A stretch of DNA of 64,000 bases from Sesamum alatum. Its lineage: Eukaryota; Streptophyta; Magnoliopsida; Lamiales; Pedaliaceae. Positions 43,236 through 57,498 of the stretch are shown here, piece by piece. Position numbers and translations under genes: made by a program. The DNA lies in contig JACGWO010000006.1 of NCBI GenBank assembly GCA_034509735.1, positions 7,393,001 through 7,457,000 of the forward strand, written 5' to 3'. Every line of letters starts with the position of its first letter. The stretch's first letter is position 1. The notes under the pieces are model-generated. The model saw nothing but the letters and a program-made list of their open reading frames with translations, was not told the origin of the DNA and ran no database searches.

Positions 43236-46200
43236 ATGCTTTTGCACCGCCCCTTTCAACTTCATGCTCGCAGCCGTTTCAGTCTCCTTTCCCTTTCCTC
43301 CCCGTTTCGCCGGGGTATCACTTACCTCCCCAAATCTCACACCAAATTGCAGCGCCGTTCGGTCATCCGAATATCCGCCTCCATAACCGCCAAGCCTTCC
43401 TCGGAGCTACGGAAGAAGCACAAAAGCTCTGACCCCGACGACAAGCTTGTGGCTCTTCGCGAGCTATTCTCCCGGCCAAACATCAATATTGATGCCTATA
43501 TCATTCCCTCTCAGGATGCTCATCAGGTTTGCTGCATTTTGTTACTTGTGAAAAGCTTGATTTTTTGTGGTTTTCAGCTGTGTGAAGAAATTGAGAAATG
43601 ACTGGAAGATTGTGTGCTCAGTTTATGCCTTTGCTGTTGAATTAGCTGGTTTTATGGATCTTAGAAGTCGCGCTTCTGTTCGAACCATCTTGATATTTAC
43701 AGTAAAGGATTCTGGTTCTGATGTTAATTAAATTGAATTTAAAAAATGCACTCTTATTTACTAAACATATAGTATTTAGTCAAAGCATCTTGATCTTTTG
43801 TGTAAAAGATTCAATTGCACTTTTAGGTGGCTACTTACCAGATAGTTTCTTCATTCTTGGTCAAGAATTGAGCTGGCGGTTGCAATTTCTTACTATTATT
43901 ATGCTTAATTTCAGAGTGAGTTTACTTCGGAGTGTTATGCAAGGAGAGCGTACATATCAGGCTTTACTGGTAGCGCAGGCACTGCTGTTGTCACGAAAGA
44001 TAAAGCAGCTCTTTGGACAGATGGACGATACTTCCTCCAGGTCTGAGCTGTGGAAGATTGACATCTCTCTCTGTTTCACTCCTATAAGCTGTTGCTAGGA
44101 TTTGCAGTTGCTGTTCTTTTAGTGATATCTTCCTATTGTTGCTACCAGGCAGAGCAGCAGTTAAGCTCCAGCTGGATTCTCATGAGGGCTGGTAATCTTG
44201 GAGTACCTACAACAAGTGAGTGGCTTAATGGTGTCTTGTCTCCTGGTTGCAGAATTGGCATTGATCCTGTGAGTAAATTCTAGTTCTGAGTCTATGTTCA
44301 CCATATGATTATTTCAACTTCCATGTCCCAACTTTTCACATGAAACAGTGGCATCCTAGAAACAAATAAATTACTTGGATGTACGTCATCATTTGATGAA
44401 TTTTGGTATAAGTTAGCCATTTATGAATTGAAATCAAAGGTTTGCTGGTCTGGTGTTAAATTTTTGGGATAGCAAAGAAGCCTAAGTCATTAGGCATGTG
44501 CAACTTCATGGTGTTTAGATGTCGTTGGTGTGAGTTGGGAGAGCTGTGTGGTTTTGTGATTTGGACTTTCTCATGGTTTGGATTTTAGCTTTCAGGATGG
44601 ATTAAAAACATTCGTTTCAAAGAGAGCAGAATGAGTTGTATGTACAATTATATCTTTTAGAAAACGGAAACTGTATTTTTTCATTACTCTTATAAGACAT
44701 TAACCTATAGCAGTAGAATTAAATAGCATAAAATCCATGATACTCTACATGTAAATGGTGTTTCATAAGAAATTTTATTATCTTCTAAAGCAAAATGCAT
44801 GTCTGCGTGTGTGCCTGTGTGTATGTTTTCTTTCCCTCATTACATTCTAGATCAACCCATTTCTCTCAAACAGTCCATTTTGGATTAGGGTTGCGTTGTG
44901 ACCACCAATTGACCTAGTTTTGCGGTTTTGTTGCATAAATTTACGGATGATCAGTGAATTCTGCATTTTGGTACAACATTACCATTTGGATTCTTTTTCT
45001 TTAATATTAAAAATGAATTTTATTAAGAAGCCCTCTTTCTTTTGATGTCAATGGAGTCAGGTTGGTGGTGCTCCTGCTTGCTTGATCCAAATTAGACTGT
45101 TTGATTACCCAAATAAAGCTAATCTATTTGTGAGCTGAGTTTGACCTAGCTAGCTGTTAGCGTGGAATGGAGCATGCTTATCTGAAATAGAGAGTACCAA
45201 AGTTACTTTCTGAATATTCTTATTGTTTTTCACCAAATAAAATAACTTCACCAATTTTATTTGATCTTAAGCTGCTCTGAGGCTGTGGCTTAAAGCCTGA
45301 TTGATAAACTTAGGTACTATATCCTCTTCTGAGTTACCTTCCAATCCAGTTCAATTGCTTGCACTGCACTGGGAACTGGTACATTTTAGCTGTTATCTGG
45401 ACAGTATACCATATGAACTGTATACTTTTTCCTCTTAGGATAATATTGGTTATGGAGAAACATTCTTTCAGTTTGTCTATTGGTTTATGTTAGATTTGCT
45501 GTTTTATCCCAAATAATATTTAACCTGGTGCTAAACAAGGTTCTTCCTGACATTGTTGCATAAGTTTTATATTTAGTAACAAAATTTCTTTTTTTTTTAA
45601 AACTATTTTCTTGAAATTTTCATGGTCCTGTTCTTATGATAACTTCTTCTTATGCTTCCTTTTCTGCATCTTGATATCTATTAGTGGGTATATGCAATTT
45701 CTGATTTCAAATTTTCTTCAATTTCACCTATCTGATCCCAGAAACCACCTTCTCTTGGTTTTTGTGACGCGTTCAGTTCCTGTTCTCTTCCGATGCTGCA
45801 GAAGAACTGAAAGAGGCCATATCTCAAAAGAATCATGAGTTGGTCTACTTGTATGATGTTAATCTTGTGGATGAGATATGGAAAGAATCCCGACCAAAGC
45901 CTCCAAACAGACATATCAGATTGCATGACCTGAAATATGCTGGTGTAGATGTGTCATCCAAGCTGTCTTCGTTGAGGTCTGAACTAATTAATGCTGGTTC
46001 ATCTGCGATTGTTATCCCTATGCTGGATGAGATCGCATGGCTCTTGAACTTGGTAATGCACTGAGCTGTTTCTTGAGTGTGCTTTAATAAATTGTACCAG
46101 AATTATGAAATGAGTTAACTATCCCCTCACCCAGAAAAACAAGCAACGGAGAAAAAAAGCACCTCAAAAGTTGATTGTATCCTTTGGTTCTAACTGATTT

Positions 46201-49200
46201 AGAGATTATCAAGATTATTTCTGGATTTTTCTTTCATTCTTTCATTTAATGCTAGATACATCATGACCTGCCTTGTGGGTTTCTTTAGTTGTGAAGAAAC
46301 CAGAGCCGAGACTTTATTTAAATTTAATTCTTGTTATTGTTTCTTTACTAACATGCAAATTTTTGTAATAGAGAGGTAGCGACATACCACATTCACCTGT
46401 CATGTATGCCTATTTAGTTGTGGAGATTGATGGAGCAAAACTATTTATAGATGATGCCAAAATCAATCCTGAAGTGAACCATTACTTGAAGAATGCTGGA
46501 ATAGAGTTGAGACCATATGAATCTATTCTTTCTGAAATTGAAAGGTAAGTTTGAGTTCCACAGACTTTTTGCTTGTGTTTCAATGAGTTCTGCTTCACTA
46601 GGTTGCTCTGTTTACTTTCATTAGCTGAAAACTGTTAGACTGTATACTCTATAAGGTTTACAAAACTGTTAATTGGAAAAGAATATGTGGTGTAGAATCG
46701 CCACAATGACTGCATCAAAGCAGAAAATTATTGGACTGAGATTCTTCCGCCTAAAGTAAATTATTGCTCAAGAAAGCATTATATCACTTGTCTCAGTTTA
46801 GCTATTTGGCCTTTTGATCCGTTCCATGAGTGTCATCTACAAGGTTAGACCAGAAAGTTTCAAGTTGTCGTTAGCTGGCCCATTCCACTCTATTACAGGT
46901 GCTGCTGCAGTCCTAATATAATTCACATTTAACCTATTAGAAACTATCGTTCGAATGAAAATTTGGCGGTACTCATTCCCCTTAAAGAACCGAGAAACAA
47001 GAAGCTAACAGACAGTTTCAATGAGCGGTTTGTTCACATATAATGTACAGAATTGATTTTCTATAAGTTGTAAACTAGATCTCCCTGTAACAAGTTGTAC
47101 TTGACCATACTTTTTGTTGCAGTTTGGCTCTAAAAGGGGCGTGCCTTTGGTTGGACACATCATCTGTTAGTGCTGCTATTGTAAACACCTTTAAATCTGC
47201 CTGTGATAAGTACATCAGCGCTGCTGGAGTTGTTGTTAATAATAACAAGAAGGCTGTACCAAATGGTCCAGAAGGCCAATCTTGTGGACCCACTGCAGTG
47301 TATAGGACCTCACCTGTTTCTCTGGCTAAAGCTGTGAAGAATGAAGCTGAATTAGAAGGAATGCGTAATTGTCATCTAAGGCAAGTGCAGCTGCAAATAT
47401 TCTTTCGTTATACATGTGCCTTGTTTGAATAATTATCAATTAGCAGTTTTTCTTAGTGATTTACATGTTCACTTGTGAAAAGGTGGATCAAGCTCTCTAC
47501 TTTTGGTGCCTGTTATTATCTTTTGTAGGCAAATATGCAAGCATTTGTGTCTGAATGGTAGCATTATGTGTTTCTTATTCTGTTGACTTGCATTATCAGA
47601 TATTGCAAATGTCTTCTGATCTGGAGCTTTCTGCCATGCATTTGGATGGAAATGTCTTAATGCATATTTCTTTTATTAGTTTAAAAAAGCATGGAATATT
47701 TCTTTGAAATACTTATTTATCCTTCTTATAATGTGTTTGTTCAAATTGGTGCTGCCAGATCCTACTTACCCTGACCATAGCTGTATAAGGTTTTAAGTGT
47801 TCGAATAAATAATAAGTTTGAGCTTACGTATAAACTAAACTACAACATACTTTGAACCACTGTAAAACTTCTAAATGAAATACCTGTGATGGAATCCCCT
47901 CTAGTGCTGTATAAGGTTTTAAGTGTTCGAAAAAATAATAAGTTCTTGAGTTTATGTATAAACTAAACTACAACATACTTTGAACCACTGTAAAACTTCT
48001 AAAATGAAATACCTGTGATGGAATCCCCTCTAGTCGGATCAGGTCTGATTGTTATGATTCTAAGTGGAATCCCCTGTGATGGTTCTAAGTGGATCACCTC
48101 CATAGTTGTTAATGGCGCTGAAAGGCGTGGGCCATGGCGCAATGCGCGGCCTCAGCGCCATCATTCTGTAAGAATGGCGCTCTCCTTTCATTTGGCGACG
48201 CCATGGCGTGCCATTGTGTAAGGGGAATGCATTTTTTCACAAGCATTGAATGCATTTTTCTATTGATTAATATGGTCAACTGATCAATTTGGGTGAATCT
48301 TTTGCAGGGATGCAGCAGCTCTAGCTCAATTCTGGGCATGGCTGGAGGAGGAAATTGGCAATGGTGTCATTTTGACAGAAGTAGATGTTGCTGACAAACT
48401 TCTTGAGTTCCGTTCTAGGCAAGATGGTTTCATTGGCACGAGCTTCGATACTATAAGTGGTAGATTTCCTTACCTATTGACCTTTGAGCATATTTTCTTT
48501 TCATTCTCATGGCACTTTGCTTTGCTCAGATACTTACCTCATTCAGAAGTTGCAACATCATAGGACTGAGCATCTCTAACTGCACCTTTATCTGGCACCA
48601 CATTTTAGGATCACAAACATCAATAATACACAAATTAAGAAACTATGTATATGCAAAATTAGAAACCGTCGGTGTTTTTTAATCTTTTGAATTGTGGCGA
48701 AAGATGATTGTTTACTTTGGACATATCACCATGGGCTATGGGAGATTCTGATTCCAAAGAGTCATTGAGGAACTAATGGTGAAGGCAACCAGCACTATTT
48801 GCCTATTTCCTAGGGTAAATCTTGACTGCAAGTTGCCAAATGAGATGTGCGCTATAGGATTTGGATATGTGATATGAGGTTACGTTTATTTGTTTGTACA
48901 TCTGGTTTCTTAGAACTTTGGTGAGAACTTCTTGTTTGTGTATACTTTTGCAAGGAACTTACTTGTCCTTGATACTTGAGAAATCTTAGACACAATGCCT
49001 GAATCCTGTTCTATTTGAGTATAAATGATGGAACACTATCCCTAGGTTGCAACTACTGTTCTTCATTTCAGGGTTTTGTATTTAGTTTCAGTTAACATCA
49101 TTAAACATGAAGCGGGACGACTTGTGTATGCCCTCCTTCAGAGTGTCTTAGACCTTTATCCAAATTGGTGATGGTTGTTTGCCTACTCTTTGTCCTGTTT

Positions 49201-52200
49201 TCAGTTTTAGCAGGTCAGAATTTCCTTGTGGTGAATTATCTTATGAATGTGGTCGTTTGAAATATGGATCTCTTCCAGCGGCATACCACACTTTTTTCCC
49301 CTCAGGAAAAAAAGCAAAGCTTTGTGTTTCTTGCAAGTTGGGAAATTGTTGGTTTAGAGCAATGAAAGTTTGCTTAAGGCTTCAAGATGTATTTTCCAAT
49401 TTTTTCCCGTCTTCACTTCTTCAAGATGTATATCTGTGTGTACCCACTGTTATTTTCACTTCATCCTGTCTTTGCATGCCTCTGGATCCCCTTTTCTTTT
49501 GACTGGTGCTGACTATTCAGTTGAAGTGAAACTAAAGGAAGAAACTGGTAATCATAGAGGCTCTTGACGTAAATTAGGTGAACTCTTCTACTTTTAAAAA
49601 GGATTGTAAAGATGCATGGACTATCAGGAAACATGCTGCGAACAGAGAAGAAAGATATAAAATGGCTTGAGTTGGACCTTAAGTCTTTATTAGAAATCAC
49701 ACCTTGTGAAGAAAAGAGAAAACATTTCATTGAGAACTGTGGCAAATGCAAAATTGACCCTCTTGTTACCTTCCAGTAAAAAAAACCCATCTCTTCAACT
49801 TGACTCTTGAGTCATCTTAGAGTATAGCTGTATATTCTGAATGCACTCTCCTTTTGTATTAAAGGTATAAGGACTTATGTTAGACTCCGGGCCCTGTCAC
49901 TATGCACTAGCTCACTAATGCAAAGTACTTGATCCATTTTGGCTGTCATAGCTACTGAAGGCCTTTCAAATCAGTCATGCAATCCTCTCACAACAAGTAT
50001 GGAGTGGGACATGATGGGTTACCCCGCTCAAGTGCTGGGGGTGCCTGTTGTATTCAATCCATAGCCCATGGCCCGCTACACAAGTCCAAGACCACCTAGA
50101 TAGCACCAAGCATGTAGCTCTGGTACAACTTGGAAGGCCCATGTTAGATTGCTGCTTATCAATTTCACTTACCACTAGGGCCTTTGGACAAATCACGCAA
50201 TGCAACAACCAACCCCCCCAACACACACACACACACACACATCAATATGAGATGGTGTGTCAGAAAAGGAGTGTAGTTATATATTGTACAGTGAAGCAGC
50301 TATAGGTTGTATAAGCTGGCAATGTGCCAGGTCAGTATGCTAATCGTCCTGGCTTCAAACAAAATCCCATTGGTTAAAGAGTTGCACGTTGAAAATGGTC
50401 AAACTTTAGTGAACTTTGTCTCCATCTTAGTGCTGTGGTTCCGATAAACTGGTCAAATCTGTCTCTTTGTTGTTCGTACTCTGTTTTTTGGTTTTGTCTA
50501 AGGATTGTTACTTCAAAGTGAAGAGTGTTTCTAGGAAACGGGAGTTTGACTTGGTATTCGTGGAATAGTTTTGGAAGATTATCGTATTACTATATGGTGT
50601 TGCTTGCATAAATGTCGTCAGTTTTCCATGGTTTGATGCTTTTCCTTGCATGCCTGTTATACTTGTTTATATAAGTGTCTAGAGCTAGCTTCCCACTCTA
50701 TGATAGAGGTTATGCGTGGAAATGCGATACTGTCAAGATTAGGTGTCATTGACATCTTATATCATTCTTCACAATTATTTCCTATTTCAAGTTATTCATG
50801 AGTTTCACGTTTGGTAAATATCACTCAATTTCATTAAGTTCATACTACTATTCAACATTTTGCACAAGAGACCCAGATTTATCACCGAGTTGGCTAGAGC
50901 CTAGAGGAACTAATTTTATCAGAGCTTAGCTGGATCTTGGTGCTTAATCATCTCATGGTCTGCTATTCTGTTCTATCCTTTGAACAATAAGTAGTTGAGT
51001 CTCCAGAGATCAAAATTGGGATACTTGGGACAAAGATGTTGGATGCTTCAGAATTGGTTATAAAAGTATTGATTGGGAGTATAAAAATGAGTTTGGCAAG
51101 AACTGGTCAAGTGGTTTCATGCTTCACCAATCAGTTTCATGGGTAATCTGGTGTTAAATGTGAAGTGATGGACATGTTTTCTTGGGATAATTCTTCCTAA
51201 AAGTATTAAAAGCAGTCTCCTAGAAAGGCATTCTGGGGCTGTTAGTTACAGGAGCTATTAAAGGTATGATAAGAAACGGGAAAAGACGTGGAACAAGGAG
51301 GGATGAACATGCTTCAATATGTGGATGGAATGAGAAATGGTTCCATTTTGCCATCAAACAACTTGTGACTAGACATGTGTAGTAATATAGTACTCGGACC
51401 AAGAAATGGGTGGTGGAGTGTACGTGGTGAACTGATTGTTAGAGTACTACATTAATGGCCACTAAAGGGGACTGTTTCCCTCTCTTAAGGGACAATGAGA
51501 TGTTAACATCCATTATCTTTCAAATTGGGGCAAGTTTGTGAAGTTTTTGGCCTTGTATGGTTATTTCTTATTGATTTTTTTTTGTGTAGATCAGAATAAC
51601 GCTCTAAAACACATCCTTGAGGGTGAAGGCACAGCAAACAAAATTGGACCTCCTGTTACAAAGAAAAGAATAATTTCTCCTTTGTCCATCTGATATTTGA
51701 ATCCTGAATATATGAGAAGCATGTACCCTCTAGTAGTCTTAGAGACATATTTTGTATGAATAGTTTCCTCACTTAAATTCTGCAGTTATTACTTGAAATA
51801 TACATGCTAAAACGGTTTTTTGAATTGGCCAGTGTTGCATTTTTATCTGCAGTTATCTATTCAATAATCTATCATCAGGAGCTGCCCATGTCCCATGTAT
51901 TAATCATTGTGCAGGATAATTCATCGAGTGCAGGATAATACCAATTTATCATTTTACTTAATGAGACTATGTCTACATGTTTTTCATAGGTTCCGGTGCA
52001 AACGGTGCTATCATACATTACAAACCAGAGCCTAGCAGTTGTAGCATTATATATGCTGAAAAACTCTTCCTACTCGACAGTGGAGCTCAATATATTGATG
52101 GAACAACTGACATTACCCGGACAGTACATTTTGGTCAACCTTCTTCATGGGAAAAAGAATGTTTTACCCGAGTTCTTCAGGTGTTGTTCATTAGTTATTT

Positions 52201-55200
52201 GTTTAACTTGATCTCCCATTTCTCTAAAAGAAGTAATTTTTCCTAATTGATGCTGAGATAGTGATCGATGGTTCTCTTCCTAACTATGGGCAGTCGTACA
52301 TTAGCCTCTTTAATCATAGTAAGTTTAAGCACTTGAGAGTAGAGGGCCGATGAATGAGAAACTGTTGGTAGATTTTAGCATGTACACATGCGGTATAAGG
52401 TTCTTTTTTTTTTTTTTTTTATTATTATTAATTGCAAATGTACCGTGCTTGTGTGATATTGGAGCAAGTTGCTGTTTGGAGTTCTCTGGGAATGGTACTT
52501 ATTTGTCAATTCGAGCTTAATTTCAGACTAATGATTAGATGTGAAATGTTGGATGGTAGTATTTCTTCTTAACTTCTACCAACATATAATTTATTAAATG
52601 AAGGAATTAAATATAGATGTTGAAATGAAGTGTCGTTAGCTACAACACTGCAAGTTTGTTAGTGATTCTCTCTTTACTGCATAATCCTACCATGTCTAGG
52701 AGTGCTTGCAGTTTATTATCTCAACTAATCACTATCTAGAGTCATATTCAGGTTGGAGCAATTCTGCTTTTCCTTGATTTATGTGATGCAATTCCAACCT
52801 TAAGCAACTATGGGAATATAGTTTCATGCCTACATCTTTTGCTCTTCACATCTTCTTTAATTTTTAAAAACTTTTGGGTCTTTTAAGATTCAAGGTCTAG
52901 AGCTTTAGGCATCCAAAATTATGAAAAGAATAGAAGAGCCCCAGGTTGTTATGCATCAAGATGATTGATGCTTGATGTTAGTGATGACCGGTGATCGATT
53001 TTTGCCTTTCTATAGGAACATCCTGCCCCTTTAAAATCTCATTGCTGGAACATAGTGATGAGATATAAGGAATGTGGTTACATTGGCTTTTGGTGGTTAC
53101 TATTGGCAGCAGGATTTGTTGTTGCTCTGTTGTGGTTGTTTGTTTATCCTGGCTAAGTATCAGATCTTTGTTTTGAGTTACATTGTGAAGAGAACTATAT
53201 CCAATCCATGTATGCCGCCTACTATGATTTTGAATCTGTACATATCCAGATAGTTTTAGAAACGGTTAAAAAAGAATTTAGGCATATTACCATAGCATGA
53301 TAGAGCATCCCCAGTTAAGTCACCCATGCCCCATGAAAACATAGACATTGTATCTTTTATATTGCATTCTCCCTTTTCTGTTGAGTGCTGTTAGTAAACG
53401 CCGTCATTTACTTTTGGCTTAATACTAGATGTAGGTTGTAACTTGTATGATCTTCTTTAGTTGTTCTCATTCAAGCAATCTTTGGTGCTTAACTATATTT
53501 CTGAATAAAGGACACAGCCTATGAGGAAATACACTAATAGTGATATATGCTTTTGGCAGGGTCATATAGCACTTGATCAGGCCATCTTTCCTGAAAATTA
53601 CCCTGGTTTTGTATTGGATGCCTTTGCAAGATCATCATTGTGGAAGATTGGTCTTGATTACCGTCATGGTATTTAGTGATTCCGTACTGTGTGCTTATTA
53701 AAAGAATCTACTTGAATTCTTGATGTGATTCGAGATGATATGCTAAGTTTGTGAACCGTTGTATCAAACTTTAGGTACTGGTCATGGTGTAGGAGCTGCA
53801 CTGAATGTTCACGAAGGCCCTCAAAGTATCAGCTTCCGTTTTGGAAACATGACACCGTTGCTGAAAGGCATGGTTGTTAGCAATGAACCAGGGTACTATG
53901 AAGACCATGCATTTGGCATTAGGATTGAAGTATGTACCATCTTTTCCTGGAACTATAGAATTATGCATAAATAGTATTAGTGTCAAAGGTATTACCTACT
54001 TAAACGGTTATGTGGGCCTTATTTTATCAGTGAGCATGAGATGTATTACCTGCTTAAAACATTTACGTAGGAGTTTTCTTGTGGTTCAGATACTGCAAAA
54101 TTTAGTGTAATCCAACAGAGGTTGCCTTAATAAAGATCAAAGATCTGGACATACACCGTAGCAACTTAATCTTTTGGTAAAAGACCAGGATCACCAATTA
54201 TTAAGCTCTGCCTAATTCATCATTTAAATAGGACTGTAGTAAGTTTAGGTTGAAGCTTTTCACTAGTTTCTTGAGCAGGGCCATCAAACCAATATTTTTA
54301 CCAAGGAATCTCTTCCTCATTCTTGTCTCTCAGAATCTCCTGTGTGTGAAAGAGGCTACCACACCAAATCGCTTTGGAGGAGTAGATTATTTGGGATTTG
54401 AAAAGCTCACATTTGTTCCCGTTCAGGTATGAATCGCTACGCTCCCATCATTGCACTGGATTTCCTGTTTTAGAAGATTGGCTTTTATTGGATAAATTTA
54501 AATTAGTTGGACGGTTTACTTTTACAATGTAATGCCAAAGCAAATAAGAATTTCTTACTTAAATGCAACAGTAGGATTAATCATGTCCTGGATTTTCTAG
54601 ATGCACAGTTACGTTTGTAGTTTGGTGGGTGGGTGGGTGGGTGTGCGTGTGTTGGGGGGGGGGGGGGGTATTTTTCCTGGAGTGGTGAAAATCACATTTA
54701 CTAAATGTTTTCTCACTTTAGTGAAATTATTTATCTCTGTTTCACAATTCTGAGCTCTTTCTTTCTCCAACTATATAATGGGAAGTATACGAGGGTGTAC
54801 TGCTGAGTTTATTCACCATCATTGCATCATATAAGATAATTTGTAATGTGGTAACATTTTATTAGTTTATTTAATGTGCAATTAAATTGAAAAGCTAATT
54901 ATTTTCTGTAGCCTGCACAATTAGTAAATTTTAGAATGTAAGAGTAAAAATGTCTATGTCCTACTAGTATATATTCTTTGATTTCACCCCCAACCCAAAG
55001 ATCTCAACGTTACACCTGATGAAGTCCGCAACTTCAAACTGAAAATGATACCTGGTCCATCCGTTACTCTGTGTAATTGTTAGTAAAAAATAGGTGCAAT
55101 TTAAATAAAGTATGATCAATTCAAGGATTAGACTCTTTCTTTATCTTTTAGACAAATTTGCTTAACACTAGTGTTAAAACATTAGAGACAATCGCCTTTC

Positions 55201-57498
55201 ATGATATAACCACCACTTTTTGAAATAATAGCATCTCTTATAATGCTGGAAGTGCAGAAAAAAATGAAATTAAATGAATGAATGAATTGCCGTCGGGGGG
55301 GGGGGGGGGTCTATTAATATTGTTGAAAGGTTGTCTTGATAACTTGAAGAAGTTTTGTCCAATGTGAACATCAGGCCAACATCTAGCATATTGGTTCAGG
55401 CTAGCACTTCCCAGAAAAGTGCACAACATCAGCTAAGTGATCCGGTCAGCTGATGTCGTCATTAATGCCGTGAGTGATCAGATCACTGTCATGTCACGTG
55501 TTTGGTAACACCACTTGTCTATCACTTCGATTCGAAGAATAAATGGAAAATTTAACCCGAAGTTGATCTTTTTAGTCTAAAAAGATATATAAGGTCTAAA
55601 TCCAGTCCACGTCCCAAAAAGCCCAAGCTGGCTGGTTGATCCGTGGGCGTGGCGTGTGTGCATGTGGCTTGGTCCAGACCCACTAAAATGTAGGATTCCC
55701 TTCTTCCGAAGACTTGTACTATCCCAAGCACACAAGTACTAGATTTGGATTATATAAAGTGGTTTGAGACATTTCCACCAACTTCGAGACAGATAATTTT
55801 TCATATTCCCATTCTTTTAACTGTTTATGTTGGAATGGAACGTTTTGTTCTTCTTGACATATATTCAGGTGCATATAGATACACATGTGTTATTAATATA
55901 TTTTGATTGCATGATTTAAGTAATTCGCTAATATATAGAAGGGTATGCATAAAAAGTGCACAATGTGGTATAGTTTTCTACATGATTGAAGCAATGCTAA
56001 CCTTTCTAACATACTAATAGTATATTCAATACAATTCTATTCCATTGTTACATTTCTAAATCATAATTGGTTTCGACAATAGGTAAGTGTAGCAAATATT
56101 TGAATATGGTACATCTTTACTTAATTAACATTACAAATATGCTTCTAAGTGTCTTTGTGAGGGTTTTAAGAGATCAATCTGCTTCATTTGCGAATTGATA
56201 GTATGGGCGGTTTCACACATATTGACAAGTTGGAATTAACCAAGGCTGATAAACTCTATTCACGCTTTTCCTTCCATAACTGATGTTGATGGGGATTACA
56301 TCCTCAATTATTTGATGCTACCTAAGGTGGAAAGGTTTGTGGTGGTTTATAGTTCTTGTAGTCACTGCTTCCGGTTTATCTACAAGAATGTGATTTTTGG
56401 CCAGATTCTGTGATCTGTAATTCTTCCTCCACATCATGCAGGCCAAATTGGTTGATTTATCATTACTCTCTACAACCGAGATAGATTGGCTCAATGACTA
56501 CCACGAGCAAGTCTGGGAGAAGGTAAGCAGATGTGTCATCTTTTCTCTGGTATTAAAGTTTGTCTTTCCAACCGTCATGGAGGACACCGTTCGATATCTT
56601 AACTCTATTCAACATTTAAGTTATTCATTTAAGTCGATGTTTCATGAATATATATTAAGCTCTCTTTATGCTGCATATCATCCATCAGTTGGTGTGGGGG
56701 CATTGACAGTCTCATCCGCTTCACTAGTGAACACATATTTAGCCTTAACAGCACGACGCACCTAACACGCCCCTTAAGATGCTAGCTCATTAATTGGATT
56801 TTGGGTTACATGGCTCGCGACATGGCTGACAGTTTGAAGTGATAATATAAAATGTTAGGACAAATATGGTAAATAGTGCCTTGATTCAGACACGGAGACA
56901 TATCATCCATACCAATAGAAAGCTCTGCATTAGGGTGCTCCCGATTATGTCTATATAAAACTGATGTCGCTGCTATCCAAACTAGTGTCTTTCCAAGAAA
57001 GAATGTTACATTTAGAATGATGCAAGAGAAAGTCATGTCCAGCTTTTCCGCTATAGTTTTGGTTTACTGTTTGGCACTTGAACAGTGTTATGTCAGTTCT
57101 AAAATATAGACACATGGAGCGTCACAGGTAGTACAAGACAGAAATCGAATAGGAACCAAAATTCAAAGAAATGAAAGGGTATCGGATTCAATTTATTTGT
57201 ATTGTATCCAGACCGAACTTTATCTATTTCAACTTCGAGTTTTTCTTCTTTCAACCAACCTAGTTTCTATCAATGACCAGATCTAGACCTGCTGTACATC
57301 TTGCACCTTGAATACTGCACGCCACGAAAAACCAAAGAATGTAAATTTTTCGTAGAAGCTAGTTGAGTTTTTGTTCTTGTAAGTTAACGTTGTTTCATAT
57401 TTAGATTGACCTCATCTCATCCACAGGTTTCCCCATTGCTTGATGGTCCGGCGCATGAATGGCTCTGGAATAATACAAGGCCACTTGTAAAGGCTTAG
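43236..57498 (+). CDS. APP2: Xaa-Pro aminopeptidase (M24B), plastid type, 13 exons
   Basis: Exons: 43236-43526, 43915-44040, 44149-44268, 45777-46052, 46372-46544, 47123-47380, 48308-48459, 51990-52180, 53560-53668, 53775-53929, 54334-54426, 56442-56522, 57427-57498. Joined, they give 698 residues with no stop. Removes N-terminal residues that precede proline. Residues 1 to about 75 are Ser/Arg-rich with few acids, like a chloroplast transit peptide. Two creatinase-type N-domains follow ([33 protein letters not shown]), then the catalytic pita-bread fold. Dinuclear metal ligands are all present: D495 and D506 ([17 protein letters not shown]), H569 (GTGHGVG), E603 (NEPGYY), E640 (GFEKLT). It resembles the Arabidopsis chloroplast enzyme At3g05350. 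An in-frame extension back to 43005 exists but is not transit-peptide-like; ATG 43236 was preferred. All introns are GT-AG except intron 6 (GC-AG). Confidence 0.95.
47780..48040. repeat. Tandem duplication in intron 6
   Basis: Two adjacent units of about 125 bp, from GCTGTATAAGGTTTTAAGTG to GGAATCCCCTCTAGT, almost identical. A partial third fragment (GGAATCCCCTGTGATGG) follows. Confidence 0.9.
48100..48225. repeat. GC-rich GGCGC-type insert in intron 6
   Basis: A short GC-rich patch with repeated ATGGCGC, GGCGCTG and CAGCGCCAT phrases, some inverted. Probably a small transposon fragment. No protein. Confidence 0.4.
48460..51989 (+). other. Intron 7 of aminopeptidase (3.5 kb)
   Basis: The largest intron. 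It includes a (CA)n microsatellite near 50219-50241 but no transposon domain or gene that I recognise. Open frames in it are random. Confidence 0.7.
54427..56441 (+). other. Intron 11 of aminopeptidase with two G15 runs
   Basis: Contains GGGT repeats followed by fifteen G (54624-54668) and another fifteen-G run at 55295-55309. These are on the coding strand. They could form G-quadruplexes or be sequencing trouble spots. No gene or transposon domain was seen. Confidence 0.7.

Larger units (their letters stand above)
47381..48307 (+). other. GC-AG intron (intron 6 of aminopeptidase)
   Basis: Exon 6 must end at CATCTAAG to keep the protein frame (HLR|DAA). The intron then begins GCAAGTGC, so the donor is AG|GCAAGT, the strong consensus typical of real GC donors. 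The acceptor is TTTTGCAG at 48307. Confidence 0.85.
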
